Positions 1 to 10,154 of a stretch of DNA of 64,000 nt are shown in pieces. The stretch is from positions 817,501 to 881,500 of the forward strand of contig CAJZBQ010000058.1 of assembly GCA_914767885.1 (NCBI GenBank), written 5' to 3'. Source of the stretch: Blepharisma stoltei. Taxonomy: Eukaryota > Ciliophora > Heterotrichea > Heterotrichida > Blepharismidae. The position numbers and the translations under genes are program-made. Below the pieces are notes generated by a model. The model was not told where the DNA came from. It searched no databases and worked only from the letters and a program-made list of their open reading frames with translations. The stretch's first letter is position 1, and every line of letters begins with the position of its first letter.

Positions 1-792
1 TCATCCGGGACACTCTGCTATGCTTTGTTAGGGTTCACAGGAATTTTCCTGTTTTCTTCAACGCTGTTTTTCATGTTTACGCCTTTCTTGTGGTACACAT
101 TGTCAGAATCTACAGAATCCCAAGAGGTGAAAGTAAACACAGCTTGTTGGAGTCTCCTAAAAAATAAAAATATTTTGCTAGATGTGCTGGTAGGGCTTTA
201 TTCAAGCACGGCGTACAACTTTTTCGACCCAAGCCTAGGGCCTTATATGATCTCTTTAGGGTTCACAGAGCAAGATGTGGGGTACATTTTCATTATTGAG
301 ACACTTGCGTATGCAGGTGGAAGCTTTGGGCTCGTCTTTTTGCTGTCACGAGCCAATAAGTTTTACTTGATGATTTTGAGCATGGTGATGATAATGCTAG
401 GAGAAATAGTGCTTGGGCTGATAGGAGGATTTATGGATACAGTGCCACTCTGGATTCCAGTGCTTGGAATATGCTTAGCTTCCCTTGGAGCTTCGATTGG
501 GTTTGTGACGCCTTTGCCTTCGATGCTTAATGAAGCTGATATGCTGCCTCATAAGGATATGGACATTAACCCTGATGCTCTGTCTGCACTTTTTACAATG
601 GAGGTTACAATGGGAGAAATTATTGGACCGATGATGGCAGGAATTTTAGTGCAGTTTATAGGTTTTGAGCTAAGTTCCACATCAATTGCTATAATTGGTG
701 CTATTTTAATCGTTATCTACGGAACTATGAGAAGAGCCAAATATTTGTTAATATCAAGTGAAGAAGATCTAAAGCATCCTTTACTAATATAA
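1..792 (+). CDS. MFS transporter, 5' end outside window
   Basis: The frame is open from base 1, so the gene begins upstream. The visible 263 residues form about seven hydrophobic segments separated by short loops, with Gly-rich helices (for example GEIIGPMMAGILV near the end) typical of the C-terminal half of major facilitator superfamily carriers, perhaps of the SLC18 or drug-transporter kind. The protein would act in a membrane as a secondary carrier; the substrate cannot be told. It ends at TAA and has no interruption in the visible part. Family-level call from hydropathy and motif style only. Confidence 0.6.
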   Translation, partial: SSGTLCYALLGFTGIFLFSSTLFFMFTPFLWYTLSESTESQEVKVNTACWSLLKNKNILLDVLVGLYSSTAYNFFDPSLGPYMISLGFTEQDVGYIFIIETLAYAGGSFGLVFLLSRANKFYLMILSMVMIMLGEIVLGLIGGFMDTVPLWIPVLGICLASLGASIGFVTPLPSMLNEADMLPHKDMDINPDALSALFTMEVTMGEIIGPMMAGILVQFIGFELSSTSIAIIGAILIVIYGTMRRAKYLLISSEEDLKHPLLI

Positions 793-959
793 ATTACTAA
801 ATAATTTATTATTTCATAAGAAAAAAGTAAAATTAAATAGAAAAATCTGGGTAGCACAGGACAGACCTTTCCAAAATCCATGCTACCTTTTAGATATGTC
901 AAGATGCTCTACCCTTTTCAGCTGCATCTTATCAACACTTTAATAATAGTATTTTCCAA

Positions 960-1078
960 TATATGAGTCTGTAAGAGTTAAGGCTATCAGGATTCCCTTT
1001 TCCTTTATAAATAAAAACAGTTTTGGTTTCATTTGCCTCTTCAAGGATCCCAAATCTCTTGAAGAAGTCGAAGATTTA
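960..1078 (-). pseudogene. possible non-LTR reverse transcriptase fragment
   Basis: On the minus strand a short reading resembles the start of a LINE-type reverse transcriptase domain: a Phe/Gly-rich stretch, then KGKGNPDSLNSYR, matching the 'K-x-G-x-x-x-x-x-x-x-Y-R-P' entry motif of non-LTR RTs with the Pro replaced. The frame is then broken, and a shifted frame runs on to about position 850. If correct this is a decayed retrotransposon. It could source the activity that mobilised the SINE-like elements here, but the fragment is too short to be sure. Confidence 0.3.
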
Positions 1079-1079
1079 G

Positions 1080-1457
1080 TTAACGGCTTCACAACAATAT
1101 CTTTGCATTTCTTGATAGCCTCATATGTTCAAGTGCATGCTCTTCACTATCGAATTGAGCATATACAACATATCGTGATTTAGGGTTGAAAGGTAAAACA
1201 ACATTCTCTCCTTCTGATTCAATTGCATGCACTATCTCAATCTCACCAACCTTAGCATATTGATCCAGCACCTGTATTAGAACATCAACAGGCATACCAG
1301 CTGGCAGTGTAAATGAAATCATGTATCTCAAGTAGTTTATATCTCCTGTCATTATATACTGGACAGCAGGGGCATGGATTCTTCTATCTTGTGTACTGAA
1401 GGTTATATATACTATTTTTAACAATTCCTCCTGCGCTAGGACTGAGCAAAAGGTCAT
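1080..1457 (-). CDS. hypothetical protein, possibly partial
   Basis: Open frame of about 126 codons ending in TGA(Trp)-Ser-Arg-TAA; I chose the first in-frame ATG (1455-1457). The C-terminal third (VVYAQFDSEEHALEHMRL) resembles the beta-alpha end of an RRM-like fold, but this is weak. Upstream at about 1570-1760 the same strand has another plausible reading starting MEEEQFTGESLGHL or containing DAESVVGIMDDGRLF, so the gene may have more exons or be the remains of a larger one. No family recognised. Confidence 0.35.
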
Positions 1458-1849
1458 GACAGAATCTCCAAACAACAGCTTCTTGCTCTTCACAATTACT
1501 TGCTGACTTTATTGCTGTTTTAGGGCCTTCATATGATCAATATAGATGGCATCTTTCATTTTCTGTTAAGCCTTCTTAAAAATTTTGAGAGGTAAATTTT
1601 AATTGTGTTACACATGCAAGTTGTCTCAGTATGTACAGGTAAAAAATCAACTGGAGTCAAAAAACAAAATAATCTGCCATCATCCATAATTCCTACTACT
1701 GATTCTGCGTCAGTAAGTGACCAAGCGACTCGCCAGTAAATTGCTCCTCCTCCATTTTTTAAAAAGTTCGTTTTTTATAAATATAAGGGAACCCTACTTT
1801 TAAATATATATTTAAATGGTATTATTAACTTTTATTTAAAATGTTAAAT

Positions 1850-4800
1850 TTAACTTGATGGCTTCGTCTGCTCTTTTAAGCAATTTTGCAAAGAAACTAT
1901 TTTTTCATTAATTTCTCCTAATTTTTCTAATTTTTTGAGCATATCTGTTTTCTCAATTTTATTTTGTTCTTTATAAACCTTTTTCTCGTCGATCTTGGCT
2001 TTTATTTGATTTAGTTCACCAAGGCCAGCAGTGTTTTTACTACTGACAATATATTTACAACTTTTCAGATTATCAGTAATTTCATTGACTATTGAACCAT
2101 ATTTATAAAGTTCTAAATCCTCATGATCTCTAAAATCACATACATGAATATAATGCTTTTCATTTTTGCATTTAAAAGGTCATAATTTTTCTCCTTCTAA
2201 AATAATCTCAGCTAGGCACTGCTTTTCATTGTATTTACAATGATACAAAAATTTAGGATAATTTTTTCTAATAATTGCTATTAGTGAGTTCACTAATAAA
2301 ATTTGGATAATAAATCCAAGAATTAAAACGACTGCTATATTAAGAGGGTTTGGTATGCTTTCATCATTACCAATTGATGGTGCTTGTAAATATTTCATAG
2401 ATTTTAATAATCAGTCTCCAACAAAAATTTCCCAAAATGCAGAGGCAACTGATAAGAAAATAAAATTCAAAAATATATTGCCTAATATGTCTAGTATAAA
2501 TTGAAGAGAAAAAATAATATTTCTTGTATTTTCAAATAATTGGAAAACTGAAACAGATTTCAAAAGAGATATTAAAACCAATAAAGAATAATTTATTTCT
2601 CAATTTCCGAGTAGCAAAATTAATGGGAATAAATACAAACGTATATATGAATAATCGTTTCACATAGTAATTTGTTTGTTTTTATTTGTTTTAACGAGTA
2701 AGTAAGCATCAAATATAGTTATCAGCAAATTAAAAAACTGGCAATAGTAAAATTCTAAGTTACCTTTCATATAGCTTAAAAATGTAAAAGCAAAAAGTCA
2801 TGAAATAGCAAAATAAAGAAAATATATAAATCGCATCGTTCATTTAAGTTTTTCTCACTTATAATTGATAATATAATAAAAAATTTCTGTATCAATAATT
2901 TTTTTATTTGGGCATTTTATCATACTCTCCATAAATTTTATACTTTCTTCTGACCCAATATTTAAATTCAGCATGATCTTGCTACAATAAAATTCAATTT
3001 CCTTAGTTTCTTCGTTATCTTCTCCTTCTTTTAAGTTAAACTCACCATTAGTTATTTCTGAATTTTTAGATAAGACAATCATTGGTAATTTTTGATTCAC
3101 TAAACATCTTTTTTGTAGAAAATCTGAATTAGATTTTATTAAAATTCTTTCATAAAGTTTGTTAAGAGATCTACAGCCATACAAATTTAAAGCTGTTAAA
3201 GAGTTTTCTATCGTATTAATCCTTTGAGAATAGTTGATATTTCTTAGAAACTCACTTATAATTATTTCTACACAATCAAAATTCCTTTTTGCAATACTAA
3301 TATCTAAAGGACTCAATCCTCTTCTATCAACAATTAAAGAGCCAGAATTTTCTAAAAACGAGTGTAAATGATCAGCTAGATTAAAATACGCATAAATATG
3401 GCCAACATTTCAGAATATAGGAGTAATAAATCAGCCATCCATTTCAGGATTATATTCAGGATTTTCATACAAAATTATCTTTCTTAAATATGCCATGAAA
3501 TCAGTCGCACAAAATTCATGTCCATACAAATATATCCCTTTAGCTTCCATAGGATTCTCTTTTACAATTACATCATCCGCTGCAGAGAAAATTATATATT
3601 TTTCATCAGGACTACAAGTTATTGAATAACTCAATCCTTCAGCTTCAATAGGAACTGTTGCTAGTTTTGTAAAAGTTTTATAATCCCAAAAAGTCATACC
3701 ATTTTCAGATGATAAAGCAACAAAATAGTTTTTCGTTTTGCTGAAATAAAAATCTATCCCATTCTCATTACTTCCAAGTTCAATGGATTTTTCTATTTTC
3801 GAATTATTTATGTTTCATATAATAAATGGAGAAGCAGAGTACCCAGAAATAAGGATTTTATTATCATTTGAAACTTTCAACGAATATATTGTATCTTTGT
3901 GATGGATAGCAGGGTCATTTTTCGTTTGATGTGCCATATCAAAAACTGATAATTAAAATATGGAGTCTCAGTCAGGGCATCACCTTCCGGCCATGCAGCT
4001 TCGAGCACATATTTTAATTATATCCAACAGGTTTTGAAATTCAGAATGGAAAGCAATGCTAGGTAAGCAATACTGTAGGAGGCAGAGACTAACCCAAGCT
4101 CAATTTTCAGGGTGGTTTACCTCGTGGGGAAGGAAGGCATGGCATTTGGAAAGGGGAAGCCTAGCAAGGGCCTGCTATTCGTATCGGGCAACTCCTTAGC
4201 GTGAAAAGTGGGCGCTACGTTCCAGGTTGTGTGTGTTTTTTTCCTTTTGCCGACAGTCGGCCAGAAAAATCCTAATGGGTTTTTTACGCAGGCAACTCAT
4301 GTTACAAAGGAACTAGCTGATCTATAGTCGTCGATCAGGCAACACTCGGTTCAAGCGTGCCCTGGAGATCAAGGGAGGTCGCCCCAGAGGCCTGAGGGTT
4401 CAATTCGTGGAAGAGTGAGCGGAAGGTCTGGGCATGCCAACCTTGAGTACTAAACGCATAAATTAAGTAAGTAAGCCATATCAAAAACTGAAATATATCC
4501 ATTTAAATCTCCTCCAAAAACCAATGAAGAATCATTTGCTATTGCAAGTGCAGTAATTTGGCAATCATGCTTAACTACAGCAATTGGAGGAGAATTAATT
4601 CCACTTATAGGGCTATCATAGTTTTTAATTGTGATCCTGCCTCCAACATCACCTGATATAATAAACTTCCCACAGGGACTAATTAATATTGCATCCATTA
4701 TATCTTCAAAATAAATATGATAATCCTGAAAAACATCCAAATCCCAAAATACCATGTCTTTGCTAGATAAACAAGCCACTAAATATTTTTCATCATTTGT

Positions 4801-6742
4801 AATCTCAATATCTCTTATATCTGACTCATTGATAATTTCTTTTATTTTTTGCTCGAAATCTCATATTATAACAATGCGGTCATAACTCGTTGAATAAATT
4901 AAGTTTCTTTTGTGAGAATAAACGAGTTTCTTTATTTCCTGGACGTGACCTTCTAATTTAACTTCAAAATCCATATAAGGGACTTTCCACTTTAAAATTG
5001 TGTAATCTTCAGATACTGTGTACACGTGCTCGCCGTCATCATCAAGAAGCATGGCTTTTATCCATTTTTTGTGTCCTCTGCAGATTATTTCGTGCCTTTT
5101 GTGAGTCAAATCTCAAAACCTGACTGTTCAATCATTGCTAGATGTAACAACCATTTAGTCATTGCGTAAGAAATCGATATTTGCAACTCTTTTTTCGTGT
5201 CCTTGAAGTTTATGGAGCAGTTTTCAGGTACCAAATTCCCAGATATAAGCACAAGCGTCATTGTCGCCAGCAGCAATCATGCTTTTGGATTTTGTGAGTT
5301 TTACACATCAGACACTATGAGTCGGACCATTTAAAACTGCTTCTACTTCTTTTCTCTCTGTATTGTAAACTTTAACTAATTTATCTGCGCCTCCTGTCAC
5401 TAAATACACTTATATATATTGATTAGATATTCTATTAAATGCTAAAATAACATTTATTAATCTAAATACAATAAATTGTTCAATTATTCAAAAACTTGCT
5501 GATATTTCAAAACTTATATTATATAAAGAAACACTTCAGACCTTTAAATCAGTTAATATGGTTTTAGAATAAAAATTTGAATTGCTTAAGTATTGAAATC
5601 TATAATACTCCCCATCAATACTGAGATCCATCGAGAGCATCCTACTACTATGTGTATAAATAATGACAGACTCCGATTTATTCACCAAATCTCATGTCCT
5701 CACAGTCCCATCATCACTTCCAGAATAAAGAACTGTTTCATCTGGCGAAAACATGACTTCGCTTATTTTATCTGTGTGGCCTTTCAGCTGCTCAACCTCT
5801 TCAAATGTGCTGAGCTTGAATTTCCTTATTATTCCTTCTTTACCTCCATAGATTAAGATTAAGATTAAAGGGCTCAAAGTCTTCCAGATTTGATGCCTCC
5901 GCACGCTTGCGATCACATTAACCTGCTCGAACGAGAAATTCAGTCGTCTGAACCCTGTCTCCAATGGTCTATTTGCGATACCTAGGGCGTGCACCGATAT
6001 CCCTGAGTGTCGGTTGATTAGAAAACTCCTCTTGTGTTCGTATGTCTTGCGGTTGCTATGGAGGCAAAGATTAGCCCTTTGTCGGCCACCCTGCGGTCAG
6101 GTGACAACCAGGAAAAAAAGATCTACGGCCCTCCGGAAGCGGTAGGGAAAAGAACCCATAGCCAAAAACCATCCGGATAATTAATATGGAATGGTCACCA
6201 GCTGACTCCCAAGGTTAGCCACCCCATACGGCGGCGCTAGGCGCGCTAAGGATTAGAATTAAATGGCCTGAACCTTGGCTTAGGCTATAAAACCATTTTG
6301 GCGCCCAAAGTGGTGCGACCTTCGTAAGGACATATTTCATCACCACCACCATATTAATTTTACCTCCAGTAAGGACATATTCACTGTTTTTATAAAGAGC
6401 TGTTGTGTATAGGCCACCTCCTGGGAGCTGAACATCATTTATGCATTCTTTTGTGAGGCGGTTAATTACTGCTAGCCTACCTTCTACACTACAGATAATG
6501 AAATAAGCTTTATCTGAGGTGAGGTTTAAGCTGTTGCCTCTAAATGGAATTGGAATTTTGGTGGGATAATATTGATCGATATAGTGGATGACAGTTTGCA
6601 TATCTTCATTGATGGTTGCAGAGCTTTTTTCTGTAAGACTTAGCTTTGAGGGGTTAGATACTTTGTAAGTCATGCTTAGATCTGCTGGTTTATTCTTTGA
6701 GATGCTAGTTAAGCTTGGGAGGAAAACAGAATTTTCTGCCAT
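1850..6742 (-). CDS. WD40-ankyrin-channel protein with three IESs
   Basis: Starting at ATG 6740-6742 and ending at TAA 1850-1852, 1,210 codons remain once three TA-bounded inserts (5841-6360, 5405-5605, 3937-4478) are removed; the sum is an exact multiple of three. The N-terminal two thirds are WD40 blades (for example VMFSPDETVLYSGSDDGTVRTW, with the last Trp as TGA). About residues 850-1000 contain ankyrin-like LSPLDISIAKRNFDCVEII. Then come about six hydrophobic segments, including IFVGDWLL and the closing helix NSLIAIIRKNY, like the pore and S6 of TRP/polycystin channels, and a coiled-coil tail. Membrane cation channel with cytosolic sensor domains is inference. Large WD40-ion-channel fusions fit ciliate biology. 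Confidence 0.75.
3937..4478. mobile_element. SINE-like retroposon inside WD40 gene (IES)
   Basis: A GC-rich insert of about 525 bp interrupts the WD40 coding region. It is flanked by a perfect 17-bp direct repeat, GCCATATCAAAAACTGA (3933-3949 and 4475-4491), the hallmark of target-primed reverse transcription. The insert is the reverse complement of elements at 48.7 kb and 62.1 kb. Each target duplicate contains CCATATC, so cutting between the two TAs (3937 and 4479) removes 542 bp and restores GYISVFDMAH exactly in frame. Confidence 0.85.
5405..5605. other. IES, 201 bp, TA-bounded
   Basis: AT-rich, non-coding insert in the WD40 gene, with in-frame stops. Removing it between the TAs at 5405 and 5606 joins DGEY to LVTGGADK in frame, a typical blade junction. 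No GT...AG pair explains the same junction. Confidence 0.75.
5841..6360. mobile_element. retroposon-like insert acting as IES, 520 bp
   Basis: GC-rich insert between a WD40 GGK and KEGIIRK. It is flanked by TTTACCTCCA repeats (about 5839-5848 and 6359-6368), each holding a TA, and joining TA to TA gives LTGGKEGII in frame. A (GATTAA)3 tract at about 5850-5868 looks like the simple-repeat tail of a minus-oriented SINE. A second direct repeat, GTAAGGACATATT (about 6324-6336 and 6369-6381), spans its right border, so the insert may be composite. Confidence 0.7.
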
Positions 6743-8127
6743 GTTTCAGATTTAAATAGAAATAATTAATATGCTTATAACACTTTAGTTTAAAAAATGC
6801 TATATAATTCAATAAAATAGAAAATCGTTATAAGAATGTATTAATATGTTACTTTCTGATGTTTAATTAATATTTTAGCAGATTATTATTTACAATTAAT
6901 GTTAAATGTTTAATTCATATTTTAGACTGTATTTATAAGTAATCATATCATATGGAGCCAAGGATAAAAACCGCAAAAAAATCTTAGCTTGCCATTGAAA
7001 TAATGCATTGTATTCTAAACTTTAAAGCAATAATTTGACTCTAATATCTATTTATAGTTAAGCCTTAATTCACTCAGTTTCGAATTTTATTTCTTCTTTC
7101 TTTATAAATGCAAAACACGCTTACTCCCCCCCCCATCCTTGATCGAACGATTGACTGTAAAAATTCCTAAAAATTGGGAAAATTAACCCCCATCCTTGAT
7201 CGAACGATTTTCATATCATGAAAATTTTTATAATATAAAAATATATTAGTTATCAAAAGCTTAGGAAGATGTACCTAATGAAGTTGTTTTTCAGAGACTT
7301 TGAGACGACAAAAAGCTTCGGAATCAACCGTATGAAGTGATTTAGTCATTAGCCTAGGCTTAAAAACTCGATAATCTAATAAAATAGAGATTTTTTTAAA
7401 AAAAATAAAAAAAAAAATAATTTAATAAGGAACAAATTAAAATTTATACAGTTTAAAAGGGTAACTATTAAATCAAAATATTAAAAAATTGGTATTTTAT
7501 GAAATTAATTCAATTTTTTGCTGTAAAAATAATTATTAAATACTCTTAACCCTCTTATTTAAAAGTAAATAAAAACAATTTATATATATATTTTTTATTT
7601 TATATATAAAATTTTTTTTCCCAAAAAATTTGTTTTTTAACCCCCATCCTTGATCGAACGATGGCGGGTCGTTCGATCAAGGATGGGGGGGGAAGTTAGA
7701 AAAATTCACCATGGATAAATATAAATGCTTTGTTATAATATATTCAAAACCTAACGAACTGTACATAATAGAATCAGCTATAAGCAAGTCTTTCTACAAA
7801 GAAATTGCTAATCTAAATTAATTTGGTTCTTTTCATCTGAGAAATTTATTTAAATATTGTTTTACTCTCCTATGTTTATTTTAGCCCATCACGTTTGGCT
7901 AAGAATGGGTTTTGGAAAAATATATATAAAATAAAATTGTTTTTATTTTTACAGATTTATATATAAAAGTTTTATAATTATTAAAAATCCTTCCATAAAA
8001 GGTTAAGATTAAAATAATTCAATCAAGGGTGAGGCAAGTGAGGTATTTTTTCACCAATGTTCGTAAAATTTCTGTGGTCTGATAACTTTTCAGGAGACCA
8101 TTTTAGTAATTGTTTTTTGGCGAAGAA
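6743..8127. other. AT-rich intergenic region with MITE
   Basis: No gene seen. The region holds the 575-bp element described separately and AT-rich sequence on both sides. The stretch just before 8128 presumably contains the patatin-like gene's promoter, but no defined element is recognisable. Confidence 0.5.
7122..7696. mobile_element. MITE family 3 (CCATCCTTGATCGAACGA ends)
   Basis: Terminal inverted repeats of the form CTCCCCCCCCCATCCTTG at the left and its complement at the right, flanked by TA on both sides. The 18-mer CCATCCTTGATCGAACGA recurs internally at about 7190 and 7649; near the right end it forms a hairpin with its own complement. No coding capacity. Same layout as the other C/G-run MITEs in this window but with an unrelated TIR sequence. 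Confidence 0.8.
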
Positions 8128-9084
8128 ATGTGGCCTGTAGTTTTATTGACTTTGTTCGCATCAAGCGGCGTTTATGCAGTTAATGGCAAATGCAGAATCC
8201 TAGCTCTTGGAGGAGGCACAACAAGAGGAGCATATGAAGCAGGAGCTGTAATTGGGCTTATCAATAATCTTCCTGCAGGTGAAGCCCAATATGATGCAGT
8301 TACAGGCATTGGGACAGGTGCAGTCAACGCTCTTATCATGTCTCAATATGCCATAGGGCAAGAAGCTTCAGCAGCAACTGCTCTTAGCAAATTCTGGACT
8401 AATTTCACCTACTCTCAATTTTATAAAGATTGGGTAGGCTGGATTATTACTGGACTTAAATACGAATCAGGCCTCTATGACAGCTCTCCAATGAAAAAGA
8501 CTTTAACATCTCTCGCTTCTGGAAGCTTCCAACGATGGCTCGGTGTTGGCTCCACTGATCTTTTATCCGGCTCCTACGTTTGGTTTAACTCAACTGGCCA
8601 AACCAAAACAGACTTGATTACAGGAGTTTACGCAAGTGCTACCGAATACGGCTTTTTCCCTATAGTTCACTACAAAAACTTACAGCTTGTAACTGGCCAT
8701 ATTAAATTCTCAATCGATATTTTGCACGCTGTTAACTACTGCTATCTCTCCAAAGGCATTCAAATGGCAGATATCATAGTTGATGCTGTATTGCCAGCAG
8801 GAACTAACTTAACAGCTACTGATACAAGCGAATACAAAACTATTCAAGTCACCGAAAGAACTGCTGAGATTGCCGCTTTTGATTTATTTATGCAGACTGT
8901 TGAAGATGCAAAGGTCAGCTTCCCTGATATCACAATAAGGACTCAGATTTATCCTTCATCTAAGCCTCCTACAACCGTGTATCCTTACGATTACACTCCA
9001 GCTCAGCTTCAGTCAATGCTGGCACTTGGCCAAAAAGATGCAAAGAATGCAGTGGCAGCTCTTTCAAGTCAAGAAAGCGAGTAA
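8128..9084 (+). CDS. secreted patatin-like protein, catalytic Ser replaced
   Basis: 318 codons. I start at the ATG giving MWPVVLLTLFASSGVYA, a good signal peptide; upstream in-frame codons would spoil it. The oxyanion-loop motif of patatin-like phospholipases is clear (LALGGGTTRGAYEAG, residues about 25-39), followed by the nucleophile elbow region, which reads GIGTGAVNAL (60-69). The canonical motif is GxSxG, so the catalytic Ser at residue 62 is Gly. As it stands this predicts a lipid-binding or otherwise non-hydrolytic pseudoenzyme that enters the secretory pathway. No IES or intron. The second half is less conserved and I cannot place the catalytic Asp with certainty. Confidence 0.8.
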   Translation: MWPVVLLTLFASSGVYAVNGKCRILALGGGTTRGAYEAGAVIGLINNLPAGEAQYDAVTGIGTGAVNALIMSQYAIGQEASAATALSKFWTNFTYSQFYKDWVGWIITGLKYESGLYDSSPMKKTLTSLASGSFQRWLGVGSTDLLSGSYVWFNSTGQTKTDLITGVYASATEYGFFPIVHYKNLQLVTGHIKFSIDILHAVNYCYLSKGIQMADIIVDAVLPAGTNLTATDTSEYKTIQVTERTAEIAAFDLFMQTVEDAKVSFPDITIRTQIYPSSKPPTTVYPYDYTPAQLQSMLALGQKDAKNAVAALSSQESE

Positions 9085-9133
9085 TAACTTTAACTCATTT
9101 GATTAATCAAATTTAAAATATGAAAATCAGATT

Positions 9134-10042
9134 ATGGAGCCTGCTTCAACTTCAATTAAATTCCTAAGCACTTTTAGCTCTGGGACACTGAGATCTCAAT
9201 GCAAAAAACTTGCTCAAAGTGAGTGCACAACTGCACGACAACAAATCCATGATCTTCAGCTTAAAGATGCAATAAGTCGGCAAGAACTGTCAAAGCTCGA
9301 AAAAGAAGCTCAATCATTGGAAACTCAGCAAGCCGCTATAAAAGAAGAAATAGCCAAAATTGAGCAGAAACTCAAGCAAGAAGACCGACAACTTCAAGCA
9401 CAAGAAGAAGATTTGGCAACTTTTAGAGTAAAAATTGCTAAAAAAAAGAAATTCAAAGACAGTCAAAAAATAATCAACGAAATTGAAACACTGCGACAGT
9501 CAATTCATGAAATGAAAGAAAGGCATGAAGAAGAAGTCGGAATGTATATTGCGTCTCAACAGAAAATAGGAGAATTAAGCTATGCTTTAGGAAGGACCCC
9601 AAAAACAGCTGAAATTATGGACCTAATGAAAGACCTAACCAATATGTATGAAGAACAAATCCAGCATAAAGATTTAGCTATCAACTTCCAAGAAAGGCTC
9701 AATCAACAAGAAAATCAACAAATCAGAAACAGATTAAAAAAAGTTGAAGAAAAATTAAGCCGCATAGAAAATGAAAGAATTACTGATAATAAAAGAATTT
9801 TTAAGCTAGAAACTCAGACTAATATTTCAGAAAATGACAATGGGCTTAATATTAAATGCATTGATCAAGACACTGAGATGCAGTCTATAGCAGCTGCTGA
9901 AGAAATTATCCAGAAACTGAGAGCAAAACTATCAAAAACTCAAGATTTAAGCACTTTTGTAGCAAAACTTGATCATCAAATCAACCGTCATAAAAGCAAG
10001 ATATTCTGTTTGGCTGATTATTTCCATATTTATTATAATTAG
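9134..10042 (+). CDS. coiled-coil protein
   Basis: 302 codons, 49 bp after the patatin-like gene on the same strand. From about residue 40 to 290 the sequence is almost continuous heptad-rich coiled coil (Glu, Lys, Gln and Leu dominate). Probably structural, for example cytoskeletal or basal-body associated, but no family signature is present. The ending (LADYFHIYYN) departs from coiled-coil composition. Confidence 0.6.
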   Translation: MEPASTSIKFLSTFSSGTLRSQCKKLAQSECTTARQQIHDLQLKDAISRQELSKLEKEAQSLETQQAAIKEEIAKIEQKLKQEDRQLQAQEEDLATFRVKIAKKKKFKDSQKIINEIETLRQSIHEMKERHEEEVGMYIASQQKIGELSYALGRTPKTAEIMDLMKDLTNMYEEQIQHKDLAINFQERLNQQENQQIRNRLKKVEEKLSRIENERITDNKRIFKLETQTNISENDNGLNIKCIDQDTEMQSIAAAEEIIQKLRAKLSKTQDLSTFVAKLDHQINRHKSKIFCLADYFHIYYN

Positions 10043-10154
10043 CATACAGATTATCGCATAAATTTGAAAAATTATTCCTGATAAAAAAAATAATTTCAAG
10101 CCAATAGAATAATCGATATGGGAAAAAATAATTTAAATAACTAGTTATTTTCAA

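Noticed and set aside
5593-5856. 87-codon plus-strand ORF
   Set aside because: It is the antisense shadow of WD40 coding sequence on the minus strand, where the conserved blade motifs lie.
7122-7696. CRISPR-like array from recurring CCATCCTTGATCGAACGA
   Set aside because: The repeats are in both orientations, unevenly spaced and form the TIRs of a MITE; the genome is eukaryotic.
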